DNA of 64,000 bases, from NCBI RefSeq assembly GCF_003207795.1, contig NZ_NIRT01000011.1, positions 43,487 through 107,486 of the forward strand, given 5' to 3'. The notes under the pieces are model-generated. The model made no database searches. It was not told where the DNA came from and saw only the letters and a list, made by a program, of their open reading frames with translations. The position numbers and the translations under genes were made by a program. Every line of letters begins with the position of its first letter. Position 1 is the first letter of the stretch. The DNA comes from Komagataeibacter nataicola (GTDB lineage: Bacteria; Pseudomonadota; Alphaproteobacteria; Acetobacterales; Acetobacteraceae). Below, in pieces: positions 27,717-35,769 of this stretch.

Positions 27717-28781
27717 TTACAGCAGCTTCATGACCTTGAGCAGGAACCACGTAATCATCATGAAGATGAAGCAGATGCCGCCTGCCTCCACCGTGCCCAT
27801 GCCGCCCGAGGCCAGGAACATGCCACCCGTGTTCATGCCAAAGAAACCGGTCACGAAGGTGGCGGGCAGCATGAGCGTGGTCACGATGGAGACGGTGTAA
27901 AGGCGGCGGTTGGTTTCTTCCGCCTGGCCCGATGCCAGTTCATCCTGCAGCGAGCGCGCGCGGTCCTGTAGCGCGAGAAGGTCATCGAGGGCTGCGTGGA
28001 TCTGGCGCTGCGAACGGTCGCGTATGTCATCTTCCGCCCATTCGGGCAGTTCAAGATCCTCGTTGTGGAAGATGCGGTCCACTGGCGAAATCACGCGCCG
28101 CAGTTCGGTCGAGCGGCGGCGCACGCGCCCGATCAGCCCGCTGATGCGACCGAAATCGGTGTGCTGGTCCAGCGTCAGCAGCAGGTCCTCGGCACGGTCG
28201 AGCTGGTCATCGAGCATGGCGATGTTGCGCCGCACGGTATCGGCGAATTCCAGTAGCGTATGATCCACGACCTCGGCGGGGGAATCGAAGGATTCATTGC
28301 GTTGCAGCGCGCGGTACACCACGCCAAGCGCCGGCACCGGCTGGCGGCGGGTGGTGATGAGCAGGTCGGGCAGCACGGCAAAGCGCCAGGCGGAGAGGTT
28401 CTTGTCATCCTCCGACATGGCATCATCAAAGCCGGGCAGGGCGCCGTAAACGATGTCGCCTTCCGCCTCGACATTGGTGCCGCGATCGGTGCTGCCGAGT
28501 GCGAGGCGCACTTCCTCGGGCAGGCAGGGTATGGCCTGAATATGGGCGCGGCTGGCGGTGTGAACGATATCGTAATGCAGCCAGACCCATGAATCGGGGC
28601 TGGCGGGCGAGCCGCCTTCAAGTGCGCGCGTGATCTGTTCATCATCGAGGCGCACGGGGCGGTGGCCGGACTGGCAGCCAATGGCCCAGACCAGCCCGTT
28701 CGAGATGGATGTGGCGGGCGGCCTGCCCTCCATCGGCATGGCGGCGGCATCCGCTGCGGGAAAGTCGGGAACGGTTTCCAT
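27717..28781 (-). CDS. zntB: CorA-family metal transporter, ZntB type
   Basis: Start 28781 (METVPDFPAAD) is set by GGAGGGA 8 bases upstream. The 354-aa protein has the CorA layout: a soluble cytoplasmic funnel of about 285 residues (WVWLHYDIVHTASRAHI early on; long helices around DRAEDLLLTLDQ), then two C-terminal membrane helices. The GMN motif lies at the end of the first (TGFFGMNTGG). The protein ends LKVMKLL on the cytoplasmic side. The N-terminal phrase FAVLPDLLITTRR and the GGMF loop are like ZntB, which moves zinc across the inner membrane. Confidence 0.87.
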   Translation of the reverse strand: METVPDFPAADAAAMPMEGRPPATSISNGLVWAIGCQSGHRPVRLDDEQITRALEGGSPASPDSWVWLHYDIVHTASRAHIQAIPCLPEEVRLALGSTDRGTNVEAEGDIVYGALPGFDDAMSEDDKNLSAWRFAVLPDLLITTRRQPVPALGVVYRALQRNESFDSPAEVVDHTLLEFADTVRRNIAMLDDQLDRAEDLLLTLDQHTDFGRISGLIGRVRRRSTELRRVISPVDRIFHNEDLELPEWAEDDIRDRSQRQIHAALDDLLALQDRARSLQDELASGQAEETNRRLYTVSIVTTLMLPATFVTGFFGMNTGGMFLASGGMGTVEAGGICFIFMMITWFLLKVMKLL

Positions 28782-28840
28782 CGCTTGTCCCTCCATCATG
28801 CCGCCTGGTGCGGCTGTCGTGTCCGGGCGTGGCTGACATG

Positions 28841-28881
28841 AAAACGGGCGGGCGGCGGCCGCAGGCCACACGTCCGCCCGC
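28841..28881 (-). terminator. Terminator after the DUF3597 gene
   Basis: On the minus strand GCGGGCGG (28874-28881) pairs with CCGCCCGC (28848-28855), and CCGTTTTC follows. It lies between DUF3597 and zntB. Confidence 0.5.
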
Positions 28882-28897
28882 TTCAGGCAACCGCGCC

Positions 28898-29296
28898 TTA
28901 TTTCATCAGGTCGGGGGAGACCTTGCCGCCATTGGCCGCAAGCTTCTGCATGACCTGCTTGATCAGCCAGACATTCATGGAAGCGGAATCGTTCATGTCG
29001 CCGCTGTAGTGCAGTTCGGTGGCCAGTTCCTTGCGCGCGGCAAGCGAGCTGTCCAGCCCGAGCAGCTTCATCAGGTCAACGATCGAGGTCTGCCAGTTCA
29101 GCTTCTCGGGGTTCTTGGCGGCCAGCGCGCTCAGCACGGCATCCACGTCCACCGGCTGGACAGGGGCTGCGGGGGCTGCTGCGGGCGTTGCGGCGGCAGG
29201 GGCGGCCGCAGCGGCTGCGGGAGTTGCTGCCGGTGTGGCGGCTGCAGCGGTGTGGCTGCCAAAAATCTTGGACAGGATCGAACCGAAAATGCTCAT
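28898..29296 (-). CDS. DUF3597 protein
   Basis: From ATG 29296 (MSIFGSILSKIFG) the protein is 132 aa. After the conserved start comes a low-complexity alanine/proline linker of about 40 residues. The conserved C-terminal domain follows (VDVDAVLSALAAKNPEKLNW; LGLDSSLAARKELA; SASMNVWLIKQVM). The family is widespread in Proteobacteria and of unknown function. The linker length varies between species. An ATG 21 bases upstream is in frame but the family starts at MSIFG. Confidence 0.9.
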   Translation of the reverse strand: MSIFGSILSKIFGSHTAAAATPAATPAAAAAAPAAATPAAAPAAPVQPVDVDAVLSALAAKNPEKLNWQTSIVDLMKLLGLDSSLAARKELATELHYSGDMNDSASMNVWLIKQVMQKLAANGGKVSPDLMK

Positions 29297-29320
29297 GGTA
29301 TCTTTAAACTCCATCAAATT

Positions 29321-29340
29321 GGCCCGGCGGGCGCCGGGCC
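29321..29340. terminator. Hairpin after ahcY
   Basis: A 9-bp GC stem (GGCCCGGCG / CGCCGGGCC, 2-base loop) lies 21 bases after the ahcY stop, with AATTT on its minus-strand 3' side and CTTTC on its plus-strand side. It should reduce read-through into DUF3597. Confidence 0.55.
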
Positions 29341-29361
29341 TTTCAGGCCGTGTGGCTGGCT

Positions 29362-30660
29362 TTAGTAACGATAGTCCTTGTTCTTGAACGGACCGTTGAC
29401 CGGCACGTCAATGTATTTGGCCTGTTCGTCCGTCATCCGCGACAGATGGGCCCCGACCTTGGCCAGGTGCAGGAAGGCCACCTTCTCATCAAGGTGCTTG
29501 GGCAGGGTGTAAACCTTGTTTTTGTACTTGCCCTTGGGCGCTTCCCACAGTTCGATCTGCGCCAGCGTCTGGTTGGTGAACGACGCGGACATCACGAACG
29601 AGGGGTGGCCCGTGGCGTTGCCAAGGTTCACCAGGCGCCCTTCGGACAGCACGATCAGGCGCTTGCCATCAGGGAAGACGACCTCATCGACCTGCGGCTT
29701 GATGTTGTCCCACGTGTAGTTGCGCAGGGCATTGATCTGGATCTCGGAATCGAAATGCCCGATGTTGCACACGATCGCGCGGTGCTTCATCTCGCGCATG
29801 TGCTCGATGGTGATGATGTCCACATTGCCCGTGGCGGTGACGAAGATATCGCCGCGCGGCGCGGCCTCTTCCATCGTCACGACCTCATAGCCTTCCATTG
29901 CGGCCTGCAGCGCGCAGATGGGGTCGACCTCGGTCACGAGCACGCGGCAGCCCGCGTTGCGCAGCGATGCGGCGGAGCCTTTGCCCACGTCGCCATAACC
30001 GGCGACCACGGCCACCTTGCCGGCCATCATCACGTCCGTGCCACGGCGGATGGCGTCCACCAGGCTCTCGCGGCAGCCATACAGGTTGTCGAACTTCGAC
30101 TTGGTCACGCTGTCATTGACGTTGATGGCCGGAACCTTCAGCGTGCCCTTCTTTTCCATCTCCCACAGGCGGTGCACGCCGGTGGTGGTCTCCTCCGACA
30201 GGCCGCGCACGTTCTCGAGCAGTTCGGGATACTTGTCGTGCATGAGGATGGTCAGGTCGCCACCATCATCGAGGATCATGTTCGGCGTCCAGCCATCCGG
30301 CCCATGAACCGTCTGCTCGATGCACCAGTTGAACTCGTCTTCCGTCAGGCCTTTCCATGCGAACACGGGTACGCCGGTGGCGGCGATGGCGGCTGCGGCC
30401 TGGTCCTGCGTCGAGAAGATGTTGCATGACGACCAGCGCACCTCGGCGCCGAGCGCCGTCAGGGTCTCGATCAGCACGGCGGTCTGGATCGTCATGTGCA
30501 GGCAGCCTGCGATCCGCGCGCCCTTGAGCGGCTGGGTGGGGCCATATTCCGCGCGCAGCGCCATCAGGCCCGGCATTTCGCCTTCAGCGATCGAGATTTC
30601 CTTGCGGCCCCACTCGGCAAGCGAGATGTCCTTGACCTTGTAGTCGGTGCTGGTGGTCAT
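29362..30660 (-). CDS. ahcY: S-adenosylhomocysteine hydrolase
   Basis: The 432-aa enzyme splits S-adenosylhomocysteine into adenosine and homocysteine, using bound NAD, and so keeps methyltransferases running. Recognised blocks include [14 protein letters not shown] at the start, [28 protein letters not shown] with the substrate-binding Lys and Asp, the NAD fold [13 protein letters not shown], and the C-terminal [17 protein letters not shown] and PFKNKDYRY. Length and ends are those of the alphaproteobacterial enzyme. A weak CAGGAT lies before the ATG. I looked for an SAH riboswitch upstream and did not find one. Confidence 0.97.
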   Translation of the reverse strand: MTTSTDYKVKDISLAEWGRKEISIAEGEMPGLMALRAEYGPTQPLKGARIAGCLHMTIQTAVLIETLTALGAEVRWSSCNIFSTQDQAAAAIAATGVPVFAWKGLTEDEFNWCIEQTVHGPDGWTPNMILDDGGDLTILMHDKYPELLENVRGLSEETTTGVHRLWEMEKKGTLKVPAINVNDSVTKSKFDNLYGCRESLVDAIRRGTDVMMAGKVAVVAGYGDVGKGSAASLRNAGCRVLVTEVDPICALQAAMEGYEVVTMEEAAPRGDIFVTATGNVDIITIEHMREMKHRAIVCNIGHFDSEIQINALRNYTWDNIKPQVDEVVFPDGKRLIVLSEGRLVNLGNATGHPSFVMSASFTNQTLAQIELWEAPKGKYKNKVYTLPKHLDEKVAFLHLAKVGAHLSRMTDEQAKYIDVPVNGPFKNKDYRY

Positions 30661-30739
30661 GTTTTATCCTGTATTCGTTAATTCGGCACAGGATATACCC
30701 GTTTGGGCGCGACTGATCCAGAGCGGGCGGGATTTGTGT

Positions 30740-31765
30740 TCACGCGCCCGTGCGGGCGACCGCATCGGCCTGATCGAGCAGGCGCAGGAAGTTTTCACCC
30801 CATAGCGCCGCGATCTGGGCGTGGTCATAGCCCCGGCGCTGGAGTTCGGCGGTGAGGTTGCCCGATTCCGAGGCATCGGCCCAGCCGCGTATGCCGCCAC
30901 CGCCATCGAAATCCGATGAGATGCCGACATGCTTGATGCCGATTCGCTGCACGGCGTAATCGATATGGTCCACGAAATCCGCCACCGTGACGGGGCGGAG
31001 GTCACGCACGTCGCGCGGGCGCAGGAAGGCGTCCATCGCGGTGATGTGGATCACGCCGCCACACGCGCGCAGCGCGTCGAGCTGGCCATCATCGAGGTTG
31101 CGGGGATGGTCGCACAGGGCCCGCACGCAGGAGTGGCTGGCAAACACCGGCGCGCGTGAGAGTTCGACCGCCTGCATCATGGTGTCGCGCGCGGTGTGCG
31201 ACACATCGATGAGCATGCCGGTGCGGTTCATTTCCGCTATTGCCGCCCGCCCCAGCGCCGACAGGCCGCCATGCAGGGTTTCGGGGTCATTGAGGTGGTG
31301 CATGGGGCGCGCCGAGTCGGCCAGGCTGTTATGGCCGTTATGGGTCAGCGTCATGTACCGCGCGCCCAGGGCGCGGAACTGCCCGATCAGCGAGAGGTTG
31401 TCGCCCATCGCGTAGCCGTTCTCCACGGCGGGCACGATGGCGATGTCACCGGCCGCATACGCCGCGCGCACGCCTGCTGCCGTATCGCACACGCGCACGC
31501 CCTCTGTCCGGCCCGCATCATTGATCACGCGCAGCATGGCCAGCGCGCGGGCCGAGGCGGCCGCATGCCCGTCCGCATCGCACGCGCCCTGGCCCACATA
31601 GGCCACGAGGCATGCCGCCCGCAGGCCGCCTGCGCGCATGCGCGGCAGGTCCACCCGGCGCGAGGGCGCGCCCGTGGCGAAGTCACCCCGGTCGGGCCAC
31701 GGAATATCCACATGGGTATCGAGGGTCAGGATCGTGTGGTGCAGGTCGGCGGATGTATCGGTCAT
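30740..31765 (-). CDS. Membrane-dipeptidase-like zinc peptidase (M19)
   Basis: I start at ATG 31765, after GAGGA; an open extension to 31921 has no support. The 341-aa protein matches family M19 (renal dipeptidase): LDTHVDIPW near the start gives the HxD zinc motif. PAVENGYAMGDN supplies the bridging Glu. YMTLTHNGHN and LIDVSHT add further zinc histidines, followed by FASHS and GISSDFDGGG. M19 enzymes cleave L-D or D-containing dipeptides. No signal peptide is seen, so it is probably cytoplasmic. Confidence 0.9.
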   Translation of the reverse strand: MTDTSADLHHTILTLDTHVDIPWPDRGDFATGAPSRRVDLPRMRAGGLRAACLVAYVGQGACDADGHAAASARALAMLRVINDAGRTEGVRVCDTAAGVRAAYAAGDIAIVPAVENGYAMGDNLSLIGQFRALGARYMTLTHNGHNSLADSARPMHHLNDPETLHGGLSALGRAAIAEMNRTGMLIDVSHTARDTMMQAVELSRAPVFASHSCVRALCDHPRNLDDGQLDALRACGGVIHITAMDAFLRPRDVRDLRPVTVADFVDHIDYAVQRIGIKHVGISSDFDGGGGIRGWADASESGNLTAELQRRGYDHAQIAALWGENFLRLLDQADAVARTGA

Positions 31766-31953
31766 TCGGTCCTCGTCTGGTGCTGATAATGAACCACATG
31801 CAGCCCAGTCCTGAAAACTGGGCATAAAACAAAAGCCGCGTGATGTCGTTAGGGTGACAGACGGCGACACGTCCTGCCCCGGCCTGGTCGCCACCCTGCC
31901 GCCCTTGCGCCGGGGCACCATGCAACGCCGGGGCGCCAGGCGAAGGAACGACC

Positions 31954-32787
31954 ATGACCACCATCCCCCTGCTGACCCTCAATGACGGACGCAAGATCCC
32001 CGCAATCGGGTTTGGCACCTATCCCCTCGACAACCCGCAGGCCGAAGCCGCAGTGCGCGAGGCGCTTGCCGCAGGCTACCGCCTGTTCGACACCGCCGCG
32101 CGTTACGGCAACGAAAGCGGGGTGGGCACTGGCCTCCTCAGCTTTGATGTGGGGCGTGAGGACATTTTTGTCACCACCAAGCTGCGCGGGGCCGAACAGG
32201 GCTTTGACAGCACGCTGCGCGCATTCGAGGCCAGCCTCGAGCGGCTCAAGATGAGCTATATCGATATGTATCTCATCCACTGGCCGCTGCCGGGCAAGGA
32301 TCTTTACGTGGAAAGCTGGAAGGCGATGATCCGCCTGCAGAAGGAGGGGCGGGTGCGCTCCATCGGCGTATCCAACTTCCTGCCCGAGCACCTGCAGCGC
32401 CTTATCGACGAGACGGGTGTGACGCCCGCGGTCAACCAGATCGAGATGCATGTCGATTTCGCGCAGGCCGCGCAGCGTGAAGTCGACAGCAAGCTGGGCA
32501 TCCTCACGCAGGCCTGGAGCCCGCTGGGGCGTGGCGATATCCTGAAGGACCCCACCCTGGGCCGCGTGGCCGAGCGGCATGGCCGCACGCCCGCGCAGGT
32601 CATGCTGCGCTGGGTGGTGCAGACGGGTTCGGTGCCCATTCCCAAAAGCGCCCATCCCGAGCGCATGCGCGCCAACCTGCGTGTGTTCGATTTCCAGCTG
32701 ACCGATGAGGACATGCGCGACCTCGCCACCCTTGATGCCCCGTCCCACCGCACCGGCGGCGACCCGGCCACCTATATCGAGGAATAA
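31954..32787 (+). CDS. Aldo/keto reductase, 2,5-diketo-D-gluconate reductase type
   Basis: This 277-aa TIM-barrel oxidoreductase uses NADPH. The catalytic tetrad is D46, Y51, K76 and H109 (FDTAARYGNE, TTKLRG, LIHWP). The C-terminal cofactor block is IPKSAHPERMRANL, whose KS..ERM/R pattern is the NADPH 2'-phosphate site. Sequence order and length agree with bacterial 2,5-diketo-gluconate reductases, which reduce keto sugar acids formed by the periplasmic dehydrogenases of acetic acid bacteria; substrate is inference. AAGGAACG lies before the ATG. It stands alone on the plus strand, divergent from the M19 gene. Confidence 0.88.
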   Translation: MTTIPLLTLNDGRKIPAIGFGTYPLDNPQAEAAVREALAAGYRLFDTAARYGNESGVGTGLLSFDVGREDIFVTTKLRGAEQGFDSTLRAFEASLERLKMSYIDMYLIHWPLPGKDLYVESWKAMIRLQKEGRVRSIGVSNFLPEHLQRLIDETGVTPAVNQIEMHVDFAQAAQREVDSKLGILTQAWSPLGRGDILKDPTLGRVAERHGRTPAQVMLRWVVQTGSVPIPKSAHPERMRANLRVFDFQLTDEDMRDLATLDAPSHRTGGDPATYIEE

Positions 32788-32950
32788 CCGCGCGGCACCT
32801 GCCCTGCTGCCGCCCGGGCGTGGTGGTGGCGGGGCAGGATTGCACAAGCCGGAACCACGCTGTTATGGTGCGGCGCCCGTTCCCTGCCGGGCGGGCCATG
32901 TCGGCACGTCCTTCACGGGTGCGCGGGCATGAGCAGGATCACGGCACGAC

Positions 32951-34084
32951 ATGGCAGTAGCGCAGGCATACGCAGCATCCGGTGAAGCGGACAACCGGAC
33001 CGGCTGGCCCTTCCGCCCTTCGCCCCGCAGCCTCCTGCGCTGGCTGGCGCTCGGGCTTGCGGGCGCGCTTGCCGCCTGCGCCCATAATGGCGCGGGCACC
33101 ATGAGCGAAGACCAGATGATGCACGAGGCCGAATCCTACCGCGCCCGTGCCCATGCCAATTACACGCCGCCCGGGCCGCCAGATGACCCGTGGGGCCCCT
33201 ACATCACCGAGGCCTCGCAGCGCTTTGACGTGCCTGCGGTGTGGATACGCGAGGTGATGCAGCGCGAATCGGGTGGCCAGCTTTACCGCAACGGGCAGTT
33301 CGTGACCTCGCTGCCTGGCGCCATGGGGCTGATGCAGCTCATGCCGCCCACCTATGACGAGATGCGCGCACGCTACAACCTTGGCCCTGACGCCTTCGAG
33401 CCGCATGACAACATCACGGCAGGCACCGCCTATATCCGCGGCATGTATGACATCTATGGCTCGCCCGGCTTCCTGGCCGCCTATAACAGCGGGCCGGGGC
33501 GGCTGGATGATTTTGTCGATCACTATCACACCCTGCCCAAGGAAACGCGTGACTACGTGGCCGCCATCGGGCCGCGCATCGCGGGGAGTTCGCCCGTCAA
33601 CCGCTCGCAGGCCGACCTGCTGATCGAGGCGCGCGCCATGGCCCGCGCGCAGGCCGCCCAGAACAGCCGGGGTAGCCGCAGCCGGGGGCGGCAACTGCTG
33701 GCATCCGTGCCCCGAGGGGGCGCGCCCGATACATCCTCGCCCGAGGCCTCCGCCGTGCGGGCGGCCTGGCGCGCGCGTGAGCAGGGTGGCGTGGCCCCCA
33801 TGTCGGCCGCGGGCGAGCACCCCGGCGTAATCAGCATGGCCAGCGGGCATGGCTGGAGCGTGCAGGTGGGCGCCTATGGCTCGGCAGGGCAGGCGGAGCA
33901 TGCGGCGGGGCAGGCGCGGGCGCGGGTTTCGCTCAGCGGCGTGCGTACGCAGGTCGCAAGCGTTGCATCCGGGCATGGGCATGTCTATCGTGCAAGGCTG
34001 ACCGGCCTCTCGCACGATGCTGCGCAGCAGCTATGCCAGAGGCTGGGCGGCTCGGGCTGTCAGGTTCTGCCGCCTGCCACATGA
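32951..34084 (+). CDS. Lipoprotein lytic transglycosylase with C-terminal SPOR domain
   Basis: The 377-aa protein has a hydrophobic N-terminal segment ending in the lipobox LAAC (C43). An SLT domain covers residues about 80-215 with catalytic E106 in MQRESGGQ, then GAMGLMQLMPPTYDEM, AGTAYIRGMYD and AAYNSGPG. After a disordered Arg/Ser-rich linker, residues about 300-377 form a SPOR peptidoglycan-binding domain (WSVQVGAYGSAGQAEHAA). It should cut septal or denuded glycan strands in the periplasm. The first 28 residues before the hydrophobic core are unusually long for a lipoprotein, so a later start is possible. Confidence 0.88.
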   Translation: MAVAQAYAASGEADNRTGWPFRPSPRSLLRWLALGLAGALAACAHNGAGTMSEDQMMHEAESYRARAHANYTPPGPPDDPWGPYITEASQRFDVPAVWIREVMQRESGGQLYRNGQFVTSLPGAMGLMQLMPPTYDEMRARYNLGPDAFEPHDNITAGTAYIRGMYDIYGSPGFLAAYNSGPGRLDDFVDHYHTLPKETRDYVAAIGPRIAGSSPVNRSQADLLIEARAMARAQAAQNSRGSRSRGRQLLASVPRGGAPDTSSPEASAVRAAWRAREQGGVAPMSAAGEHPGVISMASGHGWSVQVGAYGSAGQAEHAAGQARARVSLSGVRTQVASVASGHGHVYRARLTGLSHDAAQQLCQRLGGSGCQVLPPAT

Positions 34085-34118
34085 TGGCATTGGCCTCCGT
34101 AACGGGGTGTGAGGAAAC

Positions 34119-34742
34119 ATGAGGTATTTTTACAGGCGTTCACGCGGGGCGCTGCCAGGGCTGTGCCTGCCGCTGGTGGGCCTCATGGCCTTTGCCGGGT
34201 TCATCTGCTTCTCGCCCGCGCATGCCGCCCTGCCGGTGGGCAGCCAGGCCCCCCTGTTCGATGCCCAGGCCACGCGCAATGGCAGCGAGTTCAGCTTTCG
34301 CCTGGCCGATGCGCTCAGGCAGGGGCCGGTGGTGCTGTATTTCTACCCTGCCGCCTTCACCCGTGGCTGCACCATAGAGGCGCATGACTTCGCCGATGCC
34401 ATGGACCAGTACAAGGCGCTCGGCGCCACGGTCATTGGCGTTTCCACCGATGACATGCCCACGCTGGACCGTTTTTCGGTCAGTGAGGGGCATGGCCGCT
34501 TTCCCGTGGCGGCCGACCCGCATGGCGAGATCGCGCGCAAGTATGACAGCCGCCTGCCGCTGCTCAACCGCGCGAGTCGCACGTCTTACGTCATCGCACC
34601 TGATGGCAAGGTAATTTACGCCTACAGCGCGCTTTCGCCTTCCGGCCATGTGAGCAAGACCCTTGATGCGCTCAGGCAGTGGCAGGCGGCACGGGGCCAG
34701 GCTACCAAAGTGTCGCTGCCCGCAGCCCCCACGGCTCGGTAA
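34119..34742 (+). CDS. Exported peroxiredoxin (AhpC/TSA, BCP-like)
   Basis: The 207-aa product has a basic N-terminus and signal sequence ending in AHAALPVG (about residue 36). The thioredoxin-fold domain follows (GSQAPLFDAQATRNG; VVLYFYPAAFTRGCT). The peroxidatic cysteine is in TRGC. The usual BCP motif is TPGC, so the proline is replaced by arginine, and no resolving cysteine five residues on is seen. It should reduce peroxides in the periplasm. GTGAGGAAAC precedes the ATG at 34119. It follows the transglycosylase at 34 bases and may share its transcript. Confidence 0.85.
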   Translation: MRYFYRRSRGALPGLCLPLVGLMAFAGFICFSPAHAALPVGSQAPLFDAQATRNGSEFSFRLADALRQGPVVLYFYPAAFTRGCTIEAHDFADAMDQYKALGATVIGVSTDDMPTLDRFSVSEGHGRFPVAADPHGEIARKYDSRLPLLNRASRTSYVIAPDGKVIYAYSALSPSGHVSKTLDALRQWQAARGQATKVSLPAAPTAR

Positions 34743-34814
34743 CGCTCCCCAAATCGTATCCTGCAGGCCATCGCCTTTCATGATGGCGGCTGGCGCGCAC
34801 GGTCGCGGCAACAT

Positions 34815-34960
34815 TGACTTGGCACGCCTGCGCGTTATTGACTGCCCCTTCACCCTGCTGCGGGGGGAAGCCGGTGGGATTCCGGCACGGTCGCGCCACT
34901 GTGCACCGCATGGACCATGCGGAAGTCAGACCTCCCCGACAGCGCCTTCATCCATTTCCG
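34815..34960 (+). promoter_or_regulatory. Cobalamin (B12) riboswitch
   Basis: The core elements are present in order: GGAAGCCGGTGGGATTCCGG, then CACGG, GCGCCACTGTG, and a B12-box-like GGAAGTCAGAC. The CCGGTG...CCGG hairpin and the GCCACTG strand are the hallmarks of the AdoCbl aptamer. A TTGACT at 34815 could be the -35 of its promoter or part of the first helix. It precedes cbtA, whose family is commonly under B12 control; high B12 should switch the gene off. The exact 5' limit is uncertain. Confidence 0.88.
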
Positions 34961-34996
34961 TTACGGGACGCGCTTTCCCCACAGGAGCACAGCCAT

Positions 34997-35038
34997 ATGT
35001 TTATCCTTTCCTCCCCTTTGCGCCGGGGCATGGCCTGA
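34997..35038 (+). CDS. 13-codon leader ORF coupled to cbtA
   Basis: AGGAG at 34983-34987 lies 9 bases before an ATG that opens a 13-residue frame (MFILSSPLRRGMA). Its TGA overlaps the ATG of cbtA (TGATG). It occupies the place where other genomes have cbtB (about 60 aa with one helix and a histidine tail), but has none of its features. Either a remnant of cbtB or a leader that feeds ribosomes to cbtA. Confidence 0.5.
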   Translation: MFILSSPLRRGMA

Positions 35039-35769
35039 TGGCCGGTCGCCTGCTGCTGCGTGGCATGCTGGCCGGTATCGTGGCCGCCTGCCTTGCGTTT
35101 CTTTTCGCCCGTGTCTTTGGCGAGCCCCAGGTCAATCTGGCCATTGGCTATGAAGCCGCGATGGATGCCGCGGCCGGCGAGCCGCCGGAGGTTGAACTCG
35201 TCAGCCGCGCGGTGCAGGCCACGGCAGGGCTGCTGACGGCGGCTGTCATGTATGGCGCGGCCTATGGCGGGGTGTTCGCGCTGGTCTTTGCCGCCGCCTA
35301 TGGCCGTATTGGCCGTTTTTCGCCGCGCATGCTGGCCATGCTGCTCGCGGCGGGAGGCTTTGTGGCCGTGGTGCTGGTGCCTGACCTCAAATACCCCGCC
35401 AATCCGCCTGGCGTGGGCAACCACGAGACAATTGGCCTGCGCACGATGGCCTATTTCGAGATGGTGGTCTTTTCCATCTGCGCCCTGATTATGGCGGTGC
35501 TGGCCGGGCGGCAGCTTGCGGCGCGGCTGGGCAACTGGAACGCCAGCCTGTGCGGCGGGGTGGCCTTCGTGGTACTGGCTGGCCTGCTGCAATGGGCGCT
35601 GCCCACCGTCAATGAAGTGCCGGACAACTTCCCCGCCCAGGTGCTGTGGCACTTCCGTGAGGCGGCTCTGGGCATGCAACTGGTGCTGTGGGGCAGCATG
35701 GGCTTTGGCTTCGGCCTGCTGGCCGAGCGCGTGCTCGGCCGCTCCACCGCCCTACGGCATTACGGCTGA
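35038..35769 (+). CDS. cbtA: CbtA-family predicted cobalt transporter subunit
   Basis: The 243-aa membrane protein has about six helices. The family pattern is clear: a first helix RGMLAGIVAACLAFLFARVFGEP, then YEAA and EVELVSRAVQATAGLL, LVPDLKYPANPPGVG in a loop and VNEVPDNFPAQVLWHFREAALGMQ near the end. It is predicted to import cobalt for B12 synthesis. The start at 35038 is chosen because it overlaps the leader ORF stop and begins the first helix. Its usual partner CbtB is absent. Its 3' end overlaps the converging PotD-like gene by 10 bases. Confidence 0.88.
   Translation: MAGRLLLRGMLAGIVAACLAFLFARVFGEPQVNLAIGYEAAMDAAAGEPPEVELVSRAVQATAGLLTAAVMYGAAYGGVFALVFAAAYGRIGRFSPRMLAMLLAAGGFVAVVLVPDLKYPANPPGVGNHETIGLRTMAYFEMVVFSICALIMAVLAGRQLAARLGNWNASLCGGVAFVVLAGLLQWALPTVNEVPDNFPAQVLWHFREAALGMQLVLWGSMGFGFGLLAERVLGRSTALRHYG

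Noticed and set aside
30661..30739. Possible SAH riboswitch before ahcY
   Set aside because: The gap is under 80 bases and I could not find the conserved core; nothing supports it.
34814..35038. 74-codon frame ending at the cbtA start, as a possible CbtB
   Set aside because: It runs through the riboswitch aptamer and has no helix or histidine tail; only its last 13 codons, with their own ribosome site, are plausible.
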